Source: a virus. Taken from it: a stretch of DNA of 43,307 nt. The stretch covers positions 1-43,307 of the IMG/VR virus record IMGVR_UViG_3300036770_004678. One strand, written 5' to 3'. Position 1 is the stretch's first letter; each line of letters starts with the position of its first letter. Both the position numbers and the translations under genes were made by a program. Positions 12,944-20,736 of the stretch are shown in pieces. The notes below the pieces were generated by a model. That model searched no databases. It saw nothing but the letters and a program-made list of their open reading frames with translations, and was not told the origin of the DNA.

Positions 12944-13282
12944 ATGAGCATCATCTTCGCCTGTCTCGCCGCAGTCGCCGTCGATGGCGACACCATCAAA
13001 TGCCGTAACCTACAGGAGGCCGGTGGGCGTGTCCGGATTGCCCGGATTGATGCGCCCGAGCGCGGCGCGCAGGGCGCCTCTGAGGCGGCGGCTGCGCTGG
13101 CGCGGCTTATCGACGGGCGCAAGGTTACCTGCGAGGTGGTCGATGCCGATCCGCGCCGCTCAGGCTTCCAGAAGCGGGACCGCTACGGAAGGCCCGTTGC
13201 ACGATGCACAGCTGGCGGTGTCGATCTGGGCGAAGCGCAGATCAAGGCGGGGCACGCCGTCGTTTGGCCGCGCACTCGATAA
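12944..13282 (+). CDS. Thermonuclease-family (SNase-like) nuclease
   Basis: The 112-residue protein shows DGDTIKC, VRIARIDAPERG and RDRYGRPVARC, the core Asp/Arg/Glu and second-Arg motifs of staphylococcal-nuclease-like domains. The N-terminus is short and hydrophobic (MSIIFACLAAVAV); it might be a weak signal sequence, although it directly joins the first strand. Members cut DNA or RNA with calcium. In phage it could aid host DNA degradation or entry exclusion. It is shorter than most family members but has the main motifs. Confidence 0.85.
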   Translation: MSIIFACLAAVAVDGDTIKCRNLQEAGGRVRIARIDAPERGAQGASEAAAALARLIDGRKVTCEVVDADPRRSGFQKRDRYGRPVARCTAGGVDLGEAQIKAGHAVVWPRTR

Positions 13283-13353
13283 ACCTCTCTCTTTTCAGAG
13301 ACTCCCGCTTCCTCTAGAACAGATCGGGGACGAGGGCGGTTGGAGTTTCGCGG

Positions 13354-13776
13354 ATGCGGCCGCCCGAGGATCCTGTCGCTGCCGATCGGCCGCTTCGGCT
13401 GAGCCCCGAGATGGCAAGCTTTCGCGGGCTCGTGCTGCAGTTTGTTGCCTCCTACATCAAGAGCTGGGGCCAGTCGCCGAGCTATGGCGAGATCGCGGCC
13501 GCCACGAACAGCAACCGCACGCGGGTGAAGCGTGCGATCACCAGTCTCGAGCGGGCGGGTCTGCTGTTGCGGCGCAAGGGCACGCGGGGCCTTTCGCTGC
13601 CCGATCAGGTGGAGCAGGCGCGGAGGACGCTGGAGCGCGCCGGGATGCCCCTTCCGCAGGATAACCGCGTCACAAAAGCGACCCTCTTGCCGCCGCCCGC
13701 ACTCGACTATCCCTCGGCCGCTCGGCGCAGCGCAAGGGGACAGGACCGCGATGGGAACACGGACGATCGACGCTGA
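13354..13776 (+). CDS. LexA-type winged-helix protein without peptidase
   Basis: The 140-residue protein has, at residues ~15-75, a LexA DNA-binding-like wHTH: LSPEMASFRGLVLQFVASYI, then GQSPSYGEIAAATNSNRTRV and ITSLERAGLLLRRKGTRGL. The C-terminus is short and disordered and lacks the S24 serine-lysine protease. It probably regulates transcription of the rightward genes. It overlaps the next gene by 26 bases. Confidence 0.75.
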   Translation: MRPPEDPVAADRPLRLSPEMASFRGLVLQFVASYIKSWGQSPSYGEIAAATNSNRTRVKRAITSLERAGLLLRRKGTRGLSLPDQVEQARRTLERAGMPLPQDNRVTKATLLPPPALDYPSAARRSARGQDRDGNTDDRR

Positions 13777-14350
13777 AGAGGCCTGGCGGCGCTGGGCGGA
13801 CAGGCACCCGGGGCTGGCAGCGCAGGAGCGCGCCATGCGCAGCGAGATCGGCGAGATCGAGGAATGGCGCAAGCACGAGGCACACGGCACGCCCGAGACG
13901 CTGATCAAGGCGCACTACACATCTCAGGGATCGCTGGCGCGGATGTTCATGCGCGGTCACCTGTCGATCGACCAGCTGGCTTGGGCAGACGAGATCCGCC
14001 GGGTGGCGGAAATCATCGCGCGAGATGTCGCGATCGGCAGCATCAGCTTCGAGACGCGGGTCGACAACGGGTTCAACGGTCACCGGATGGCCGAGGAGAG
14101 CCTTGGCCGGGTGCGTGCCGAGGTCGCCTATTCGCGCTGGCGCCGCCAGCTGCGCAGGCCTGCCCCGGTGCTGGCAATGATCATCGAGGATCGCGCTGTT
14201 CGGGCGGTCGGCCGCGCCTTCCGCATGCGCGATGCCACCGCGCGGGCGCTGCTGGTCGACGCGCTCGACGCCTGGCCGGACTGCTATGGCTGGGCGCGCG
14301 ACAGGGTGGACGAGAACGATCTTCTGGCTGTGCAGAAGAGGCTGTCATGA
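13751..14350 (+). CDS. Hypothetical phage protein, 199 residues
   Basis: A helical, Arg-rich protein: TIDAEEAWRRWADRHPGLAA, later SLARMFMRGHLSIDQLAWAD and RVDNGFNGHRMAEESLGRVR. The C-terminal third (RAVGRAFRMRDATARALLVD, then ALDAWPDCYGWA) could contain a helix-turn-helix. It precedes the morphogenesis block, where a late-gene activator or antiterminator would be expected; no family is recognised. Confidence 0.6.
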   Translation: MGTRTIDAEEAWRRWADRHPGLAAQERAMRSEIGEIEEWRKHEAHGTPETLIKAHYTSQGSLARMFMRGHLSIDQLAWADEIRRVAEIIARDVAIGSISFETRVDNGFNGHRMAEESLGRVRAEVAYSRWRRQLRRPAPVLAMIIEDRAVRAVGRAFRMRDATARALLVDALDAWPDCYGWARDRVDENDLLAVQKRLS

Positions 14351-14494
14351 GAAGCTGGAGCAAGTCGTTCCGCGAGCCGGGGCTTGGTTAATCCGCGGAT
14401 TTTCGGGGGCGTAACAAAATAGACCCTCCCATCTGGTCACCAAACCGGGCCAAAACGACCCCGCCACAGGACCGTCCAAAGCGGACCTGATGCC

Positions 14495-14552
14495 CACGAA
14501 ACCCGCCGCGCGCGCCCATCGTCCCCTGGGGGCTGCGCCGGCGGGTTTCGTG
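14495..14552 (+). other. Large hairpin in the non-coding gap 14351-14598
   Basis: A perfect 14-bp stem, CACGAAACCCGCCG (14495-14508) and CGGCGGGTTTCGTG (14539-14552), encloses a 30-base loop that contains a smaller CCCC-TG-GGGG hairpin. Just upstream lies an imperfect dyad (AGGACCGTCC/GCGGACCT, 14468-14488). No T run follows, so intrinsic termination is not assured. The gap otherwise shows no gene; it could hold a promoter, a small RNA or an antitermination site. Confidence 0.6.
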
Positions 14553-14598
14553 ATTCCGGGCGTCCTTGTCGCCCTACCGCTCCGCTACTTGAGAACGA

Positions 14599-14796
14599 TT
14601 GGAGTATCCTGCCTTGCCGCCAAAGCCTGCACCCTCGATCGAGCAGCTGCTCGACGGGGCTGTCGATGCGCTCGATGCGCTGATGGCCGAGGTGCGCGGC
14701 GGCATTCGCGGACCGGAGCACTTCGACAGGCTCGAATCAGAGGCGACGCGGATCGGGGGAACCCTGCGCGACGCGTTTCGGCGGGGCTGCCGCTGA
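14599..14796 (+). CDS. Hypothetical small protein, 65 residues
   Basis: Helical and acidic/basic mixed: IEQLLDGAVDALDALMAEVR, then HFDRLESEATRIGGTLRDAF. The start is uncertain: TTG at 14599 or TTG at 14614. The stop overlaps the next start (TGATG). Unknown function; first of a chain of coupled small genes leading to Gam. Confidence 0.5.
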   Translation: MEYPALPPKPAPSIEQLLDGAVDALDALMAEVRGGIRGPEHFDRLESEATRIGGTLRDAFRRGCR

Positions 14797-14978
14797 TGGC
14801 TGTGCCGCCAGAGCCGATCGATCTGGAGGCACTGCTTTGCGAAGCGGAGAGCGAGGACGGTGATCGCACGGTCGTCAGCCGCGCCTGGCTGAAGCGGGTT
14901 CACGAGGAACTGACCGCTGCACGCAAGGCCCAGGTCGCACTGAACGAGGTCCTCGGGCCCGGATGTATCATCCGATGA
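14796..14978 (+). CDS. Hypothetical small protein, 60 residues
   Basis: It begins MAVPPEPIDLEALLCEAESE and continues as a single helical stretch (RAWLKRVHEELTAARKAQVA). Start and stop overlap both neighbours by one to four bases, supporting a real coupled gene. No family recognised. Confidence 0.55.
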   Translation: MAVPPEPIDLEALLCEAESEDGDRTVVSRAWLKRVHEELTAARKAQVALNEVLGPGCIIR

Positions 14979-15337
14979 CAGCAAGCTTCTACGCCCGCAC
15001 GCCGGCACCGGCACCGCGGCGGATCCCGACGACAGCAGACCGCGCGCGCGAGGCCGTGCTCGCGCTTGGCGGCGGGCGCGGCGTCGTCAAAAGTCACGTC
15101 GAGAGCGCCTGGGCGGCGATCACCTTTTCCGGCACGCGGCACGAACTGGTGCTGCGGTTCGAAGGCATCGAAGCCGTCGAAGCGGGCGAGCTGCTGATCG
15201 AGCGACTACCTGATCACGAATTCAGCATCTCCGGCCAGCTGGTTGCGGATGCCACCGTCACCAAGGTTGAGCATGTCTTCGGGCCCGTCGAGTGGCTCGA
15301 GGTGACCGCGGTGCTGCTTCTTCTGGAGGAAAGTTGA
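14975..15337 (+). CDS. Hypothetical phage protein, 120 residues
   Basis: It starts MTASFYARTPAPAPRRIPTT; the central part (VVKSHVESAWAAITFSGTRH, then ELVLRFEGIEAVEAGELLIE and EFSISGQLVADATVTKVEHV) looks like a compact alpha/beta domain. ATGA and TGATG overlaps link it to the genes on both sides. It directly precedes Gam. Function unknown. Confidence 0.55.
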   Translation: MTASFYARTPAPAPRRIPTTADRAREAVLALGGGRGVVKSHVESAWAAITFSGTRHELVLRFEGIEAVEAGELLIERLPDHEFSISGQLVADATVTKVEHVFGPVEWLEVTAVLLLLEES

Positions 15338-15867
15338 TGGCCGATACTGCGATCCGCGCGCCGCGCAGCCTCGCCGAGGCGCAGCGGCTGTGCGAGCAGT
15401 TTGCCGAGGTCGACGGCGAGATCGCCTCGATCGAGGAATCGCGCGATGTGGCGATCGCGGCAGCCAATGCCGAGGTCGACAAGGATCTGACCCCGCTGGT
15501 CAAGCGCCGCGAGGCGATCGCCGCCAAGCTTGAGCCGTGGTGGAAGGCCAATGCCGAGGAGCTCACCAAGGGCAAGCGCAAGTCGGCCGAGCTGGGCGGC
15601 GTGGTGCTCGGTACGCGCAAGGGCAAGGGCAAGGTGACTGTGGCCGGCGCGATCGATGCGCTGGTCGATACCCTGCGCAAGACCGCCTGGGGCAGGAAGT
15701 TCACCCGCACGAAGTACGAGCTCGACCGGACCGAGGCGGCCAAGGGCCTGCTGGGCAAGCACGGTCCGGCGCTCAAGGAACTGGGCGTGGGCTACGAGCC
15801 CGGCGCCGAGACCTTCTACATCGAGCGCACCGCGCAGGCGGGCACTCAGGGCAAGGTGAGCGCGTGA
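15337..15867 (+). CDS. gam: Gam-family host-nuclease inhibitor
   Basis: The 176-residue protein has a long N-terminal coiled coil (LCEQFAEVDGEIASIEESRD, then EVDKDLTPLVKRREAIAAKL) and a following alpha/beta part (LGGVVLGTRKGKGKVTVAG, KKFTRTKYELD-like segment) typical of the phage Mu Gam family. Gam dimers coat double-stranded DNA ends and block RecBCD/AddAB-type exonucleases, which fits a phage with free cos ends. The start overlaps the preceding stop. Confidence 0.82.
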   Translation: MADTAIRAPRSLAEAQRLCEQFAEVDGEIASIEESRDVAIAAANAEVDKDLTPLVKRREAIAAKLEPWWKANAEELTKGKRKSAELGGVVLGTRKGKGKVTVAGAIDALVDTLRKTAWGRKFTRTKYELDRTEAAKGLLGKHGPALKELGVGYEPGAETFYIERTAQAGTQGKVSA

Positions 15868-16091
15868 AGCTGACAGAGCTTCCGGAAGCTACCCGTCTCG
15901 TCAACGAGCGGCATTTGCTGCGAACTCTCGCTGACACCGCAGAAATCGGTATCTTCGACGTCTTCGTCGGCGGCAAGTACGCGAGCGAAAGCCTGAAGGC
16001 TGTGTGTCGCGCGCCTTTTATCGCCGAGTGCAACGCACAGATCGCTGCCATCGATCGCCAGCTGGCCGAGCTGGGCGTCGAGGTCGACTGA
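15864..16091 (+). CDS. Hypothetical small protein, 75 residues
   Basis: The GTG start at 15864 overlaps the Gam stop, and its own stop overlaps the HNH start (TGATG). The sequence includes VNERHLLRTLADTAEIGIFD and FIAECNAQIAAIDRQLAELG, the latter a helical pattern. Tight coupling supports it as real. No family recognised. Confidence 0.55.
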   Translation: MKLTELPEATRLVNERHLLRTLADTAEIGIFDVFVGGKYASESLKAVCRAPFIAECNAQIAAIDRQLAELGVEVD

Positions 16092-16420
16092 TGGCCGAAC
16101 GGCCGCCGGTGTTCCGTCTTCCCGGGTGGAAGCCGCGCGAGCCCTGGGAGCGCCGCACGACCTATCGCGACAAGCGCATCAGAGGTCGGGCGGGGCAGGC
16201 CCTCCGGGCTCAGGTGCTTGCCGAGGAGCCGTTCTGCCGTCTGTGCCTAGCGACAGGCAAGCGCGTGCGAGCGACCGAGGTCGACCATATCAAGGCCTTG
16301 GCTGCCGGTGGCAGCGAGGCGAGGTCGAACCGGCAGGCGCTGTGCCGCCCGTGCCACGAGGCGAAGTCCAAGGCCGAGCGTCACGAGGCGCAGCATGGGG
16401 GGGGAGGGTCGAAGTCGTAG
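16091..16420 (+). CDS. HNH endonuclease (terminase-associated)
   Basis: The 109-residue protein carries the HNH layout: FCRLC (first Cys pair), VDHIKALAAGGSEARSNRQA and LCRPCHEAKSK (second Cys pair and final His). HNH proteins next to terminase genes assist cos cleavage in HK97-like phages. Position immediately before the P27-type small subunit fits exactly. Confidence 0.9.
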   Translation: MAERPPVFRLPGWKPREPWERRTTYRDKRIRGRAGQALRAQVLAEEPFCRLCLATGKRVRATEVDHIKALAAGGSEARSNRQALCRPCHEAKSKAERHEAQHGGGGSKS

Positions 16421-16486
16421 GGCGATCCCTACGGACACCGCCGCCCAAGTCAAATTTTTGCGCGGACGATTTCAAAAGGTAAAAAC
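16397..16486 (+). promoter_or_regulatory. Candidate cos / terminase recognition region
   Basis: The region combines a G8 run (16397-16404), the palindrome GTAGGGCGATCCCTAC (16417-16432, overlapping the HNH stop) and the AT-rich AAGTCAAATTTTTGCGCG. It lies between the HNH and small terminase genes, the usual cos position in this phage type. Cleavage positions cannot be read off; a terminase-binding or transcription signal is the alternative. Confidence 0.45.
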
Positions 16487-16975
16487 ATGCCGCGAGGTGG
16501 CAGTCGGCCAGGGTCGGGAAGGAAGCGGACCGAGCCCGCGCTGAAGCGGCTGCGCGGTACCGATCGCGCCGATCGCGACGGCGAGGCTCCGCCGCCGGCA
16601 GTGCCGGGTGGGATGCCGCCGCCGTTCCATTTGTCGGAGCACGCGCAGGGGCTGTTCGGATCGATCGCCTTGATCCTCGAGCAGCAGGGCCGCGCATCGC
16701 CTCACTACGTCGACGTCGTGGCGCTCCTCGCGATGCGGCTCGAGCAGATCCGCCGGTACCAGGCGGTGCTCGAGGTCGAGGGCGACACTTACGAGGCGAC
16801 CACCGCCCACGGATTCATGATCCGCAAGCGGCCGGAAGTTCAGATGCTCAGCGATGCAATGCGCCACGCGCACGCGCTGCTGGGCGAATTGATGATCACG
16901 CCGGCGACGGCACTGAGGCTCGGCCAGGGCGACAAGCCTGAGGACAATCCCTTCAAGGCGCTCCTCGATCTCTGA
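16487..16975 (+). CDS. terS: Terminase small subunit, P27 family
   Basis: The 162-residue protein starts MPRGGSRPGSGRKRTEPALK, the usual basic leader of P27-type small terminases, then has the helical domain (LSEHAQGLFGSIALILEQQG, YVDVVALLAMRLEQIRRYQA). It selects phage DNA for packaging and works with the large subunit nine bases downstream. Confidence 0.92.
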   Translation: MPRGGSRPGSGRKRTEPALKRLRGTDRADRDGEAPPPAVPGGMPPPFHLSEHAQGLFGSIALILEQQGRASPHYVDVVALLAMRLEQIRRYQAVLEVEGDTYEATTAHGFMIRKRPEVQMLSDAMRHAHALLGELMITPATALRLGQGDKPEDNPFKALLDL

Positions 16976-16983
16976 GGACCTAT

Positions 16984-18750
16984 GTGGAGACCAGAAACTA
17001 CGCCGCGATAGCGGAGCAGTACGCGCGCGACGTGCTGGGCGGGGCGATCCCTGCCTGCAAATCGATCCGGCTGCAGTGCGAGCGGTTCCTCGACGAGCTC
17101 GGCCGACAGGACGACGAGGGCTTCCCCTTCATCTTCGATCCCAAGAAGGTGAAGAAGATCTGCGCCTTCATCGAGTGCCTGCCGCACACGAAGGGCAAGT
17201 GGGCAGGGCGCAAAGAGACCCTGATCCTGCAGCCGTGGCAGATCTGGATCTTCGCCTGCGCCTTCGGGTGGCTGCGCAAGGTCGACGGGCTGCGGCGGTA
17301 CCGCGTCCTCTACGTCGTCGTGCCGCGCAAGAACGGCAAGAGCGTCATCGCTGCCGGCGTCGGCCTGTACATGTTCTGCCTCGACGGCGAGCATGGCGCC
17401 GAGGTCTATAGCGGGGCGACCAACGAGAAACAGGCCTGGGAAGTTTTCACCCCGGCACGGCTGATGGTGAAGCGGACGCAGGCGCTCCGCGACAGCTTCG
17501 GCATCGAGCTCACCGCCAAGAACATCATCCGGCCGGCCGACGGCTCGAAGTTCGAGACGATCATCGGCGACCCGGGTGACGGGCAGAGCCCGAGCTGCTC
17601 GATCCACGACGAGTATCACGAGCACGACGATGACAGCCAGGTCGAGACGATGCAGACCGGGATGGGCGCGCGCGAGCAGCCCATGCAGGTGATCATCACC
17701 ACCGCCGGGTATAATCTGGCGGGGCCATGTTACGCCTCGATCCGGGAAGAGCGCGAGAAGCTCGCCGGCATCGGGTGCGAGGGCGGGGTGTTCCCGCTCG
17801 ATCACGAGACATTCTTCGTCGAGTATACGATCGACGAGGACGACGACTGGAAGAGCGTAGACGCGCTGCGCAAGGCGAACCCGAACATGGGCGTCTCGGT
17901 GCTGGAGGATTACCTCCTCGCCAGGCAGCGGGATGCGATCCGGACGCCGCGCAAGGCTGGCGCGTTCAAGACGAAGCACCTCGACCTGTGGGTCGCAGCG
18001 CGAGCCGCGTACTTCGACATCGAGGCCTGGCGCCGCTGCAAGCGTGACTGGATCCCGCCGACCGGCGACGAGGTCCTCGCGCTCGAGCAGCTGCGCGGAC
18101 GCCGCGCGATTGCAGCGCTGGACCTCGCATCGAAGATCGACATCGGGGCGCTGGAGCTGCTGATCCTGCCGGAAGGCGAGAAGCCGACCCCGGAGGATCC
18201 GGTGATCCGGACCGGATGGTACTTCGTGCCGGAGAAAGCGGTCGAGGATCGACCTGCCTATCAGGGCTGGGACAAGCTGGGGCTGCTTACGGTCAACCCG
18301 GGCGAGATCCTCGATTACGACGAGATGCTGATCAAGCTCGACGAGATCAGCAGCTTTCTGCAGCTGGAGCAGGTCCCATACGACCCGCACCAGGCCAACT
18401 ACTTCGTTACCACGGCGATGAAGGCCGGGCACCCGATGCTCGAGTACCGGCAGATCGTGCTCAACATGAGCGAGCCGATGAAGACGCTCGATGCGTTGAG
18501 CCGCTCGGGCGCGATCGCGCATGGTGGCTGCGCTGTCATGGAATGGCAGCTGAGCAACGTCGTCGCGCAGATCGACAAGAAGGACAACGTCTACCCGAAC
18601 AAGCCCGGGCCCGAAGCCAAGATCGACAGCGCGGTCGCGCTGATCATGGCGATCGGCACCGCAATGGGCGGATCGGGCGAGGAAGAAGCGCCGCCATCCC
18701 CCTGGGATGACCCGAACTTCCGGCTCGTGCCGGATGAAAGCGAGAACTGA
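16984..18750 (+). CDS. terL: Terminase large subunit
   Basis: The 588-residue protein has an ATPase domain with Walker A VVVPRKNGKS (residues ~111-120) and Walker B ending HDE (D209-E210), then the C-terminal nuclease domain (IAALDLASKIDIGALELLIL at ~370). It belongs to the Terminase_1/HK97-like group used by cos phages. It starts at GTG 16984; the ATG three bases upstream is out of frame. The motor pumps DNA into the prohead through the portal and trims it. Confidence 0.95.
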   Translation: METRNYAAIAEQYARDVLGGAIPACKSIRLQCERFLDELGRQDDEGFPFIFDPKKVKKICAFIECLPHTKGKWAGRKETLILQPWQIWIFACAFGWLRKVDGLRRYRVLYVVVPRKNGKSVIAAGVGLYMFCLDGEHGAEVYSGATNEKQAWEVFTPARLMVKRTQALRDSFGIELTAKNIIRPADGSKFETIIGDPGDGQSPSCSIHDEYHEHDDDSQVETMQTGMGAREQPMQVIITTAGYNLAGPCYASIREEREKLAGIGCEGGVFPLDHETFFVEYTIDEDDDWKSVDALRKANPNMGVSVLEDYLLARQRDAIRTPRKAGAFKTKHLDLWVAARAAYFDIEAWRRCKRDWIPPTGDEVLALEQLRGRRAIAALDLASKIDIGALELLILPEGEKPTPEDPVIRTGWYFVPEKAVEDRPAYQGWDKLGLLTVNPGEILDYDEMLIKLDEISSFLQLEQVPYDPHQANYFVTTAMKAGHPMLEYRQIVLNMSEPMKTLDALSRSGAIAHGGCAVMEWQLSNVVAQIDKKDNVYPNKPGPEAKIDSAVALIMAIGTAMGGSGEEEAPPSPWDDPNFRLVPDESEN

Positions 18751-20055
18751 ATGGGCTTGTGGAGCTGGGCCTTCGGGCAACCCGGCGATGCTGCGCCGCC
18801 ATCATATCAGGCGGAGCAGCGGTCGCTCGAGGATCCGAAGTACAGCCTATCGGAGAACCCGGAAGAGCTGCTGCGGCTGCTGGGCGTTGCCGAGAAGATG
18901 GGCGCCCTGCCGATCGTTTCGGTCGAGGCAGCGCTGTGCGTGCCCGCAGTGTTCTCGATCGTCGCATTCCTGTCGCGCACGCTGGCCGCGTTGCCATTGC
19001 CGACCTTCGAGGCGGGCGAGAATGGCGCGCGCGTTGAGGATCAACCGGCGCAGCTGCTGAGCTACGCGCCAAACGAGAGCGAGACCAGCTATGGCTGGCG
19101 GCGCTGGTTCTGGCAGCAGGTGTTTACCGGGGGGCGGGGCCTGTCGTGGATCGAACGCGCCGGCCGCCGACCGGTCGCAATCTGGCCGATGGACCCCGGC
19201 CTGACGACGGTTAAGCGCGTTGCCGGCCGCAAAATCTACATCTACAACGGCCGCGAGTATGCGCCCGGCGACGTGATCGACGTGCCATTCATGCTGAAGC
19301 GCGACGGGCTGGGCAGTTATTCCCCGATCGGGAAGATCAACAAGGCGATCAGCCTGGCGATCGCGATGGAGAGTTTCGCCGGCGGCTTCTTCCTCGGCGG
19401 CGGTGTGCCGCCGCTGGCGCTCGAGGGTCCGATGCCGAGTGGCCCTGACGCATTCAAGCGCGCGCAGAACGATATCATGCGGGCGATCGACATTGCGCGG
19501 CGGTCGAATTCCAACTTCTTCGGGATGCCTCCCGGGCACAGCCTGAAGCCTGTAGGCATCGATCCCTCGAAGGGGCAGATGGTCGAGGCCCGCGCCTTCC
19601 AGATCGTGGAGATCAGCCGCGGGTGGCAGATGCCGCCGGTTTTCGTCCAAGACCTGAGCAAGGGCACCTTCAGCAACACCGAGCAGCAGGATCTGTGGCT
19701 GGCCAAGCACCTCGTGATGCAGTGGGCCAAGGCGCTCGAGGACGAGCTGACACTGAAGCTCTACGGTTGGCAGAACCCGACGCGGAAGGTGCGGCACAAC
19801 CTCGACGGGCTGCAGCGCGGCGCATTCAAGGAGCGCAGCGAGGCATTGGCCCGCGCGATCCAGACCGGTCAGCTGACACCGAACGAAGCGCGCGCGCTCG
19901 AGCAGCGGCCGCCGATGGAGGGTGGCGAGCGGCTCTATGTGCAGCAGGCCACTGTGCCGCTGACGATGGCGGGCGCCGGTGTGGGTCAAAACGGCGGCCC
20001 GCCGCTTGACGATAATCTTGATGAGGAGGACGGCGGTGCCGGCACCGAAGACTGA
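18751..20055 (+). CDS. Portal protein, HK97 family
   Basis: The 434-residue protein shows AALCVPAVFSIVAFLSRTLA near the N-terminus, the central GLGSYSPIGKINKAISLAIA, and DLSKGTFSNTEQQDLWLAKH. These are standard HK97-type portal segments. The dodecamer forms the head vertex through which DNA passes. It directly abuts the terminase stop and overlaps the protease gene by 20 bases. Confidence 0.95.
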   Translation: MGLWSWAFGQPGDAAPPSYQAEQRSLEDPKYSLSENPEELLRLLGVAEKMGALPIVSVEAALCVPAVFSIVAFLSRTLAALPLPTFEAGENGARVEDQPAQLLSYAPNESETSYGWRRWFWQQVFTGGRGLSWIERAGRRPVAIWPMDPGLTTVKRVAGRKIYIYNGREYAPGDVIDVPFMLKRDGLGSYSPIGKINKAISLAIAMESFAGGFFLGGGVPPLALEGPMPSGPDAFKRAQNDIMRAIDIARRSNSNFFGMPPGHSLKPVGIDPSKGQMVEARAFQIVEISRGWQMPPVFVQDLSKGTFSNTEQQDLWLAKHLVMQWAKALEDELTLKLYGWQNPTRKVRHNLDGLQRGAFKERSEALARAIQTGQLTPNEARALEQRPPMEGGERLYVQQATVPLTMAGAGVGQNGGPPLDDNLDEEDGGAGTED

Positions 20056-20638
20056 CGGACAGGAGCGCCGTGCGCTCAGCGGCGGTGAGCTGCGCATGGT
20101 GCAGGGTGATGCAGGAATCGGCACGGCCTCGGGCTATGCGGTGCTGTGGAACAACCGCACCGATATCGGCGGATGGTGGACCGAACAGTTTGCCCCGGGC
20201 TGCTTCACCAGGTCGCTCGGCGAGCGCGATGTTGTCGCACTGCACAGCCACGACGATTCCCGCCCGGTTGGCCGGCGCAGCCGCGGAACCCTGCGCCTGA
20301 ATGAGGACGATCGCGGTCTCGCTTTCGAAAACGATCTGCCAGACACCAGCGATGGCCGTGACCTCAAGGTGCAGCTCGAGCGCGGCGACATCGAGGGGAT
20401 GAGCTTCCGCTTCGTCGCGCGCAAGCAGGAGTGGGACGAGACCGTCGACCCGCCGCTGCGGACGATCCAGGAGGCCGACCTGATCGAGGTCACCTACACA
20501 GCATTCCCCGCCTATCCCGACACCGAAGCCGGGATGCGCAGCCTTGAGCAGATCCGCAATGAGCGGCGCCAGCACAACAAGTCCGGTGCGATCGCGCGCA
20601 TCCGGATGAAGCAAGCCCACGCCGAGCGGAAGCTCTGA
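20036..20638 (+). CDS. Prohead protease, HK97 family
   Basis: The GTG start at 20036 has GAGGAGG upstream. The 200-residue protein contains GYAVLWNNRTDIGGWWTEQF, VVALHSHDDSRPVGRRSRGT, DIEGMSFRF and DLIEVTYTAFPAYP, giving the His and Ser of the U35 serine protease family. It matures the capsid by removing the N-terminal delta domain. Confidence 0.93.
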   Translation: MPAPKTDGQERRALSGGELRMVQGDAGIGTASGYAVLWNNRTDIGGWWTEQFAPGCFTRSLGERDVVALHSHDDSRPVGRRSRGTLRLNEDDRGLAFENDLPDTSDGRDLKVQLERGDIEGMSFRFVARKQEWDETVDPPLRTIQEADLIEVTYTAFPAYPDTEAGMRSLEQIRNERRQHNKSGAIARIRMKQAHAERKL

Positions 20639-20698
20639 CCAACCCCCTACCGGGCGTGAGCCCGAGGCGACGATCCGCGCGCGCGGCGTCCTCAACCA

Positions 20699-20720
20699 CC
20701 CGCCTGTGGCGGGTTTTTTT
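20699..20720 (+). terminator. Intrinsic terminator between protease and capsid genes
   Basis: CCCGCC-TGT-GGCGGG is followed by seven T residues. It is a textbook Rho-independent terminator placed inside the structural operon, 17 bases before the capsid start codon. The 60 bases upstream of it are GC-rich with further inverted repeats (CGGGCGTGAGCCCG). Confidence 0.85.
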
Positions 20721-20736
20721 GTGACCGGAGCCTGAG

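Noticed and set aside
16840-18780. 646-codon minus-strand open frame across the terminase gene
   Set aside because: The plus strand has complete terminase motifs; the antisense frame has no domains and begins inside other genes.
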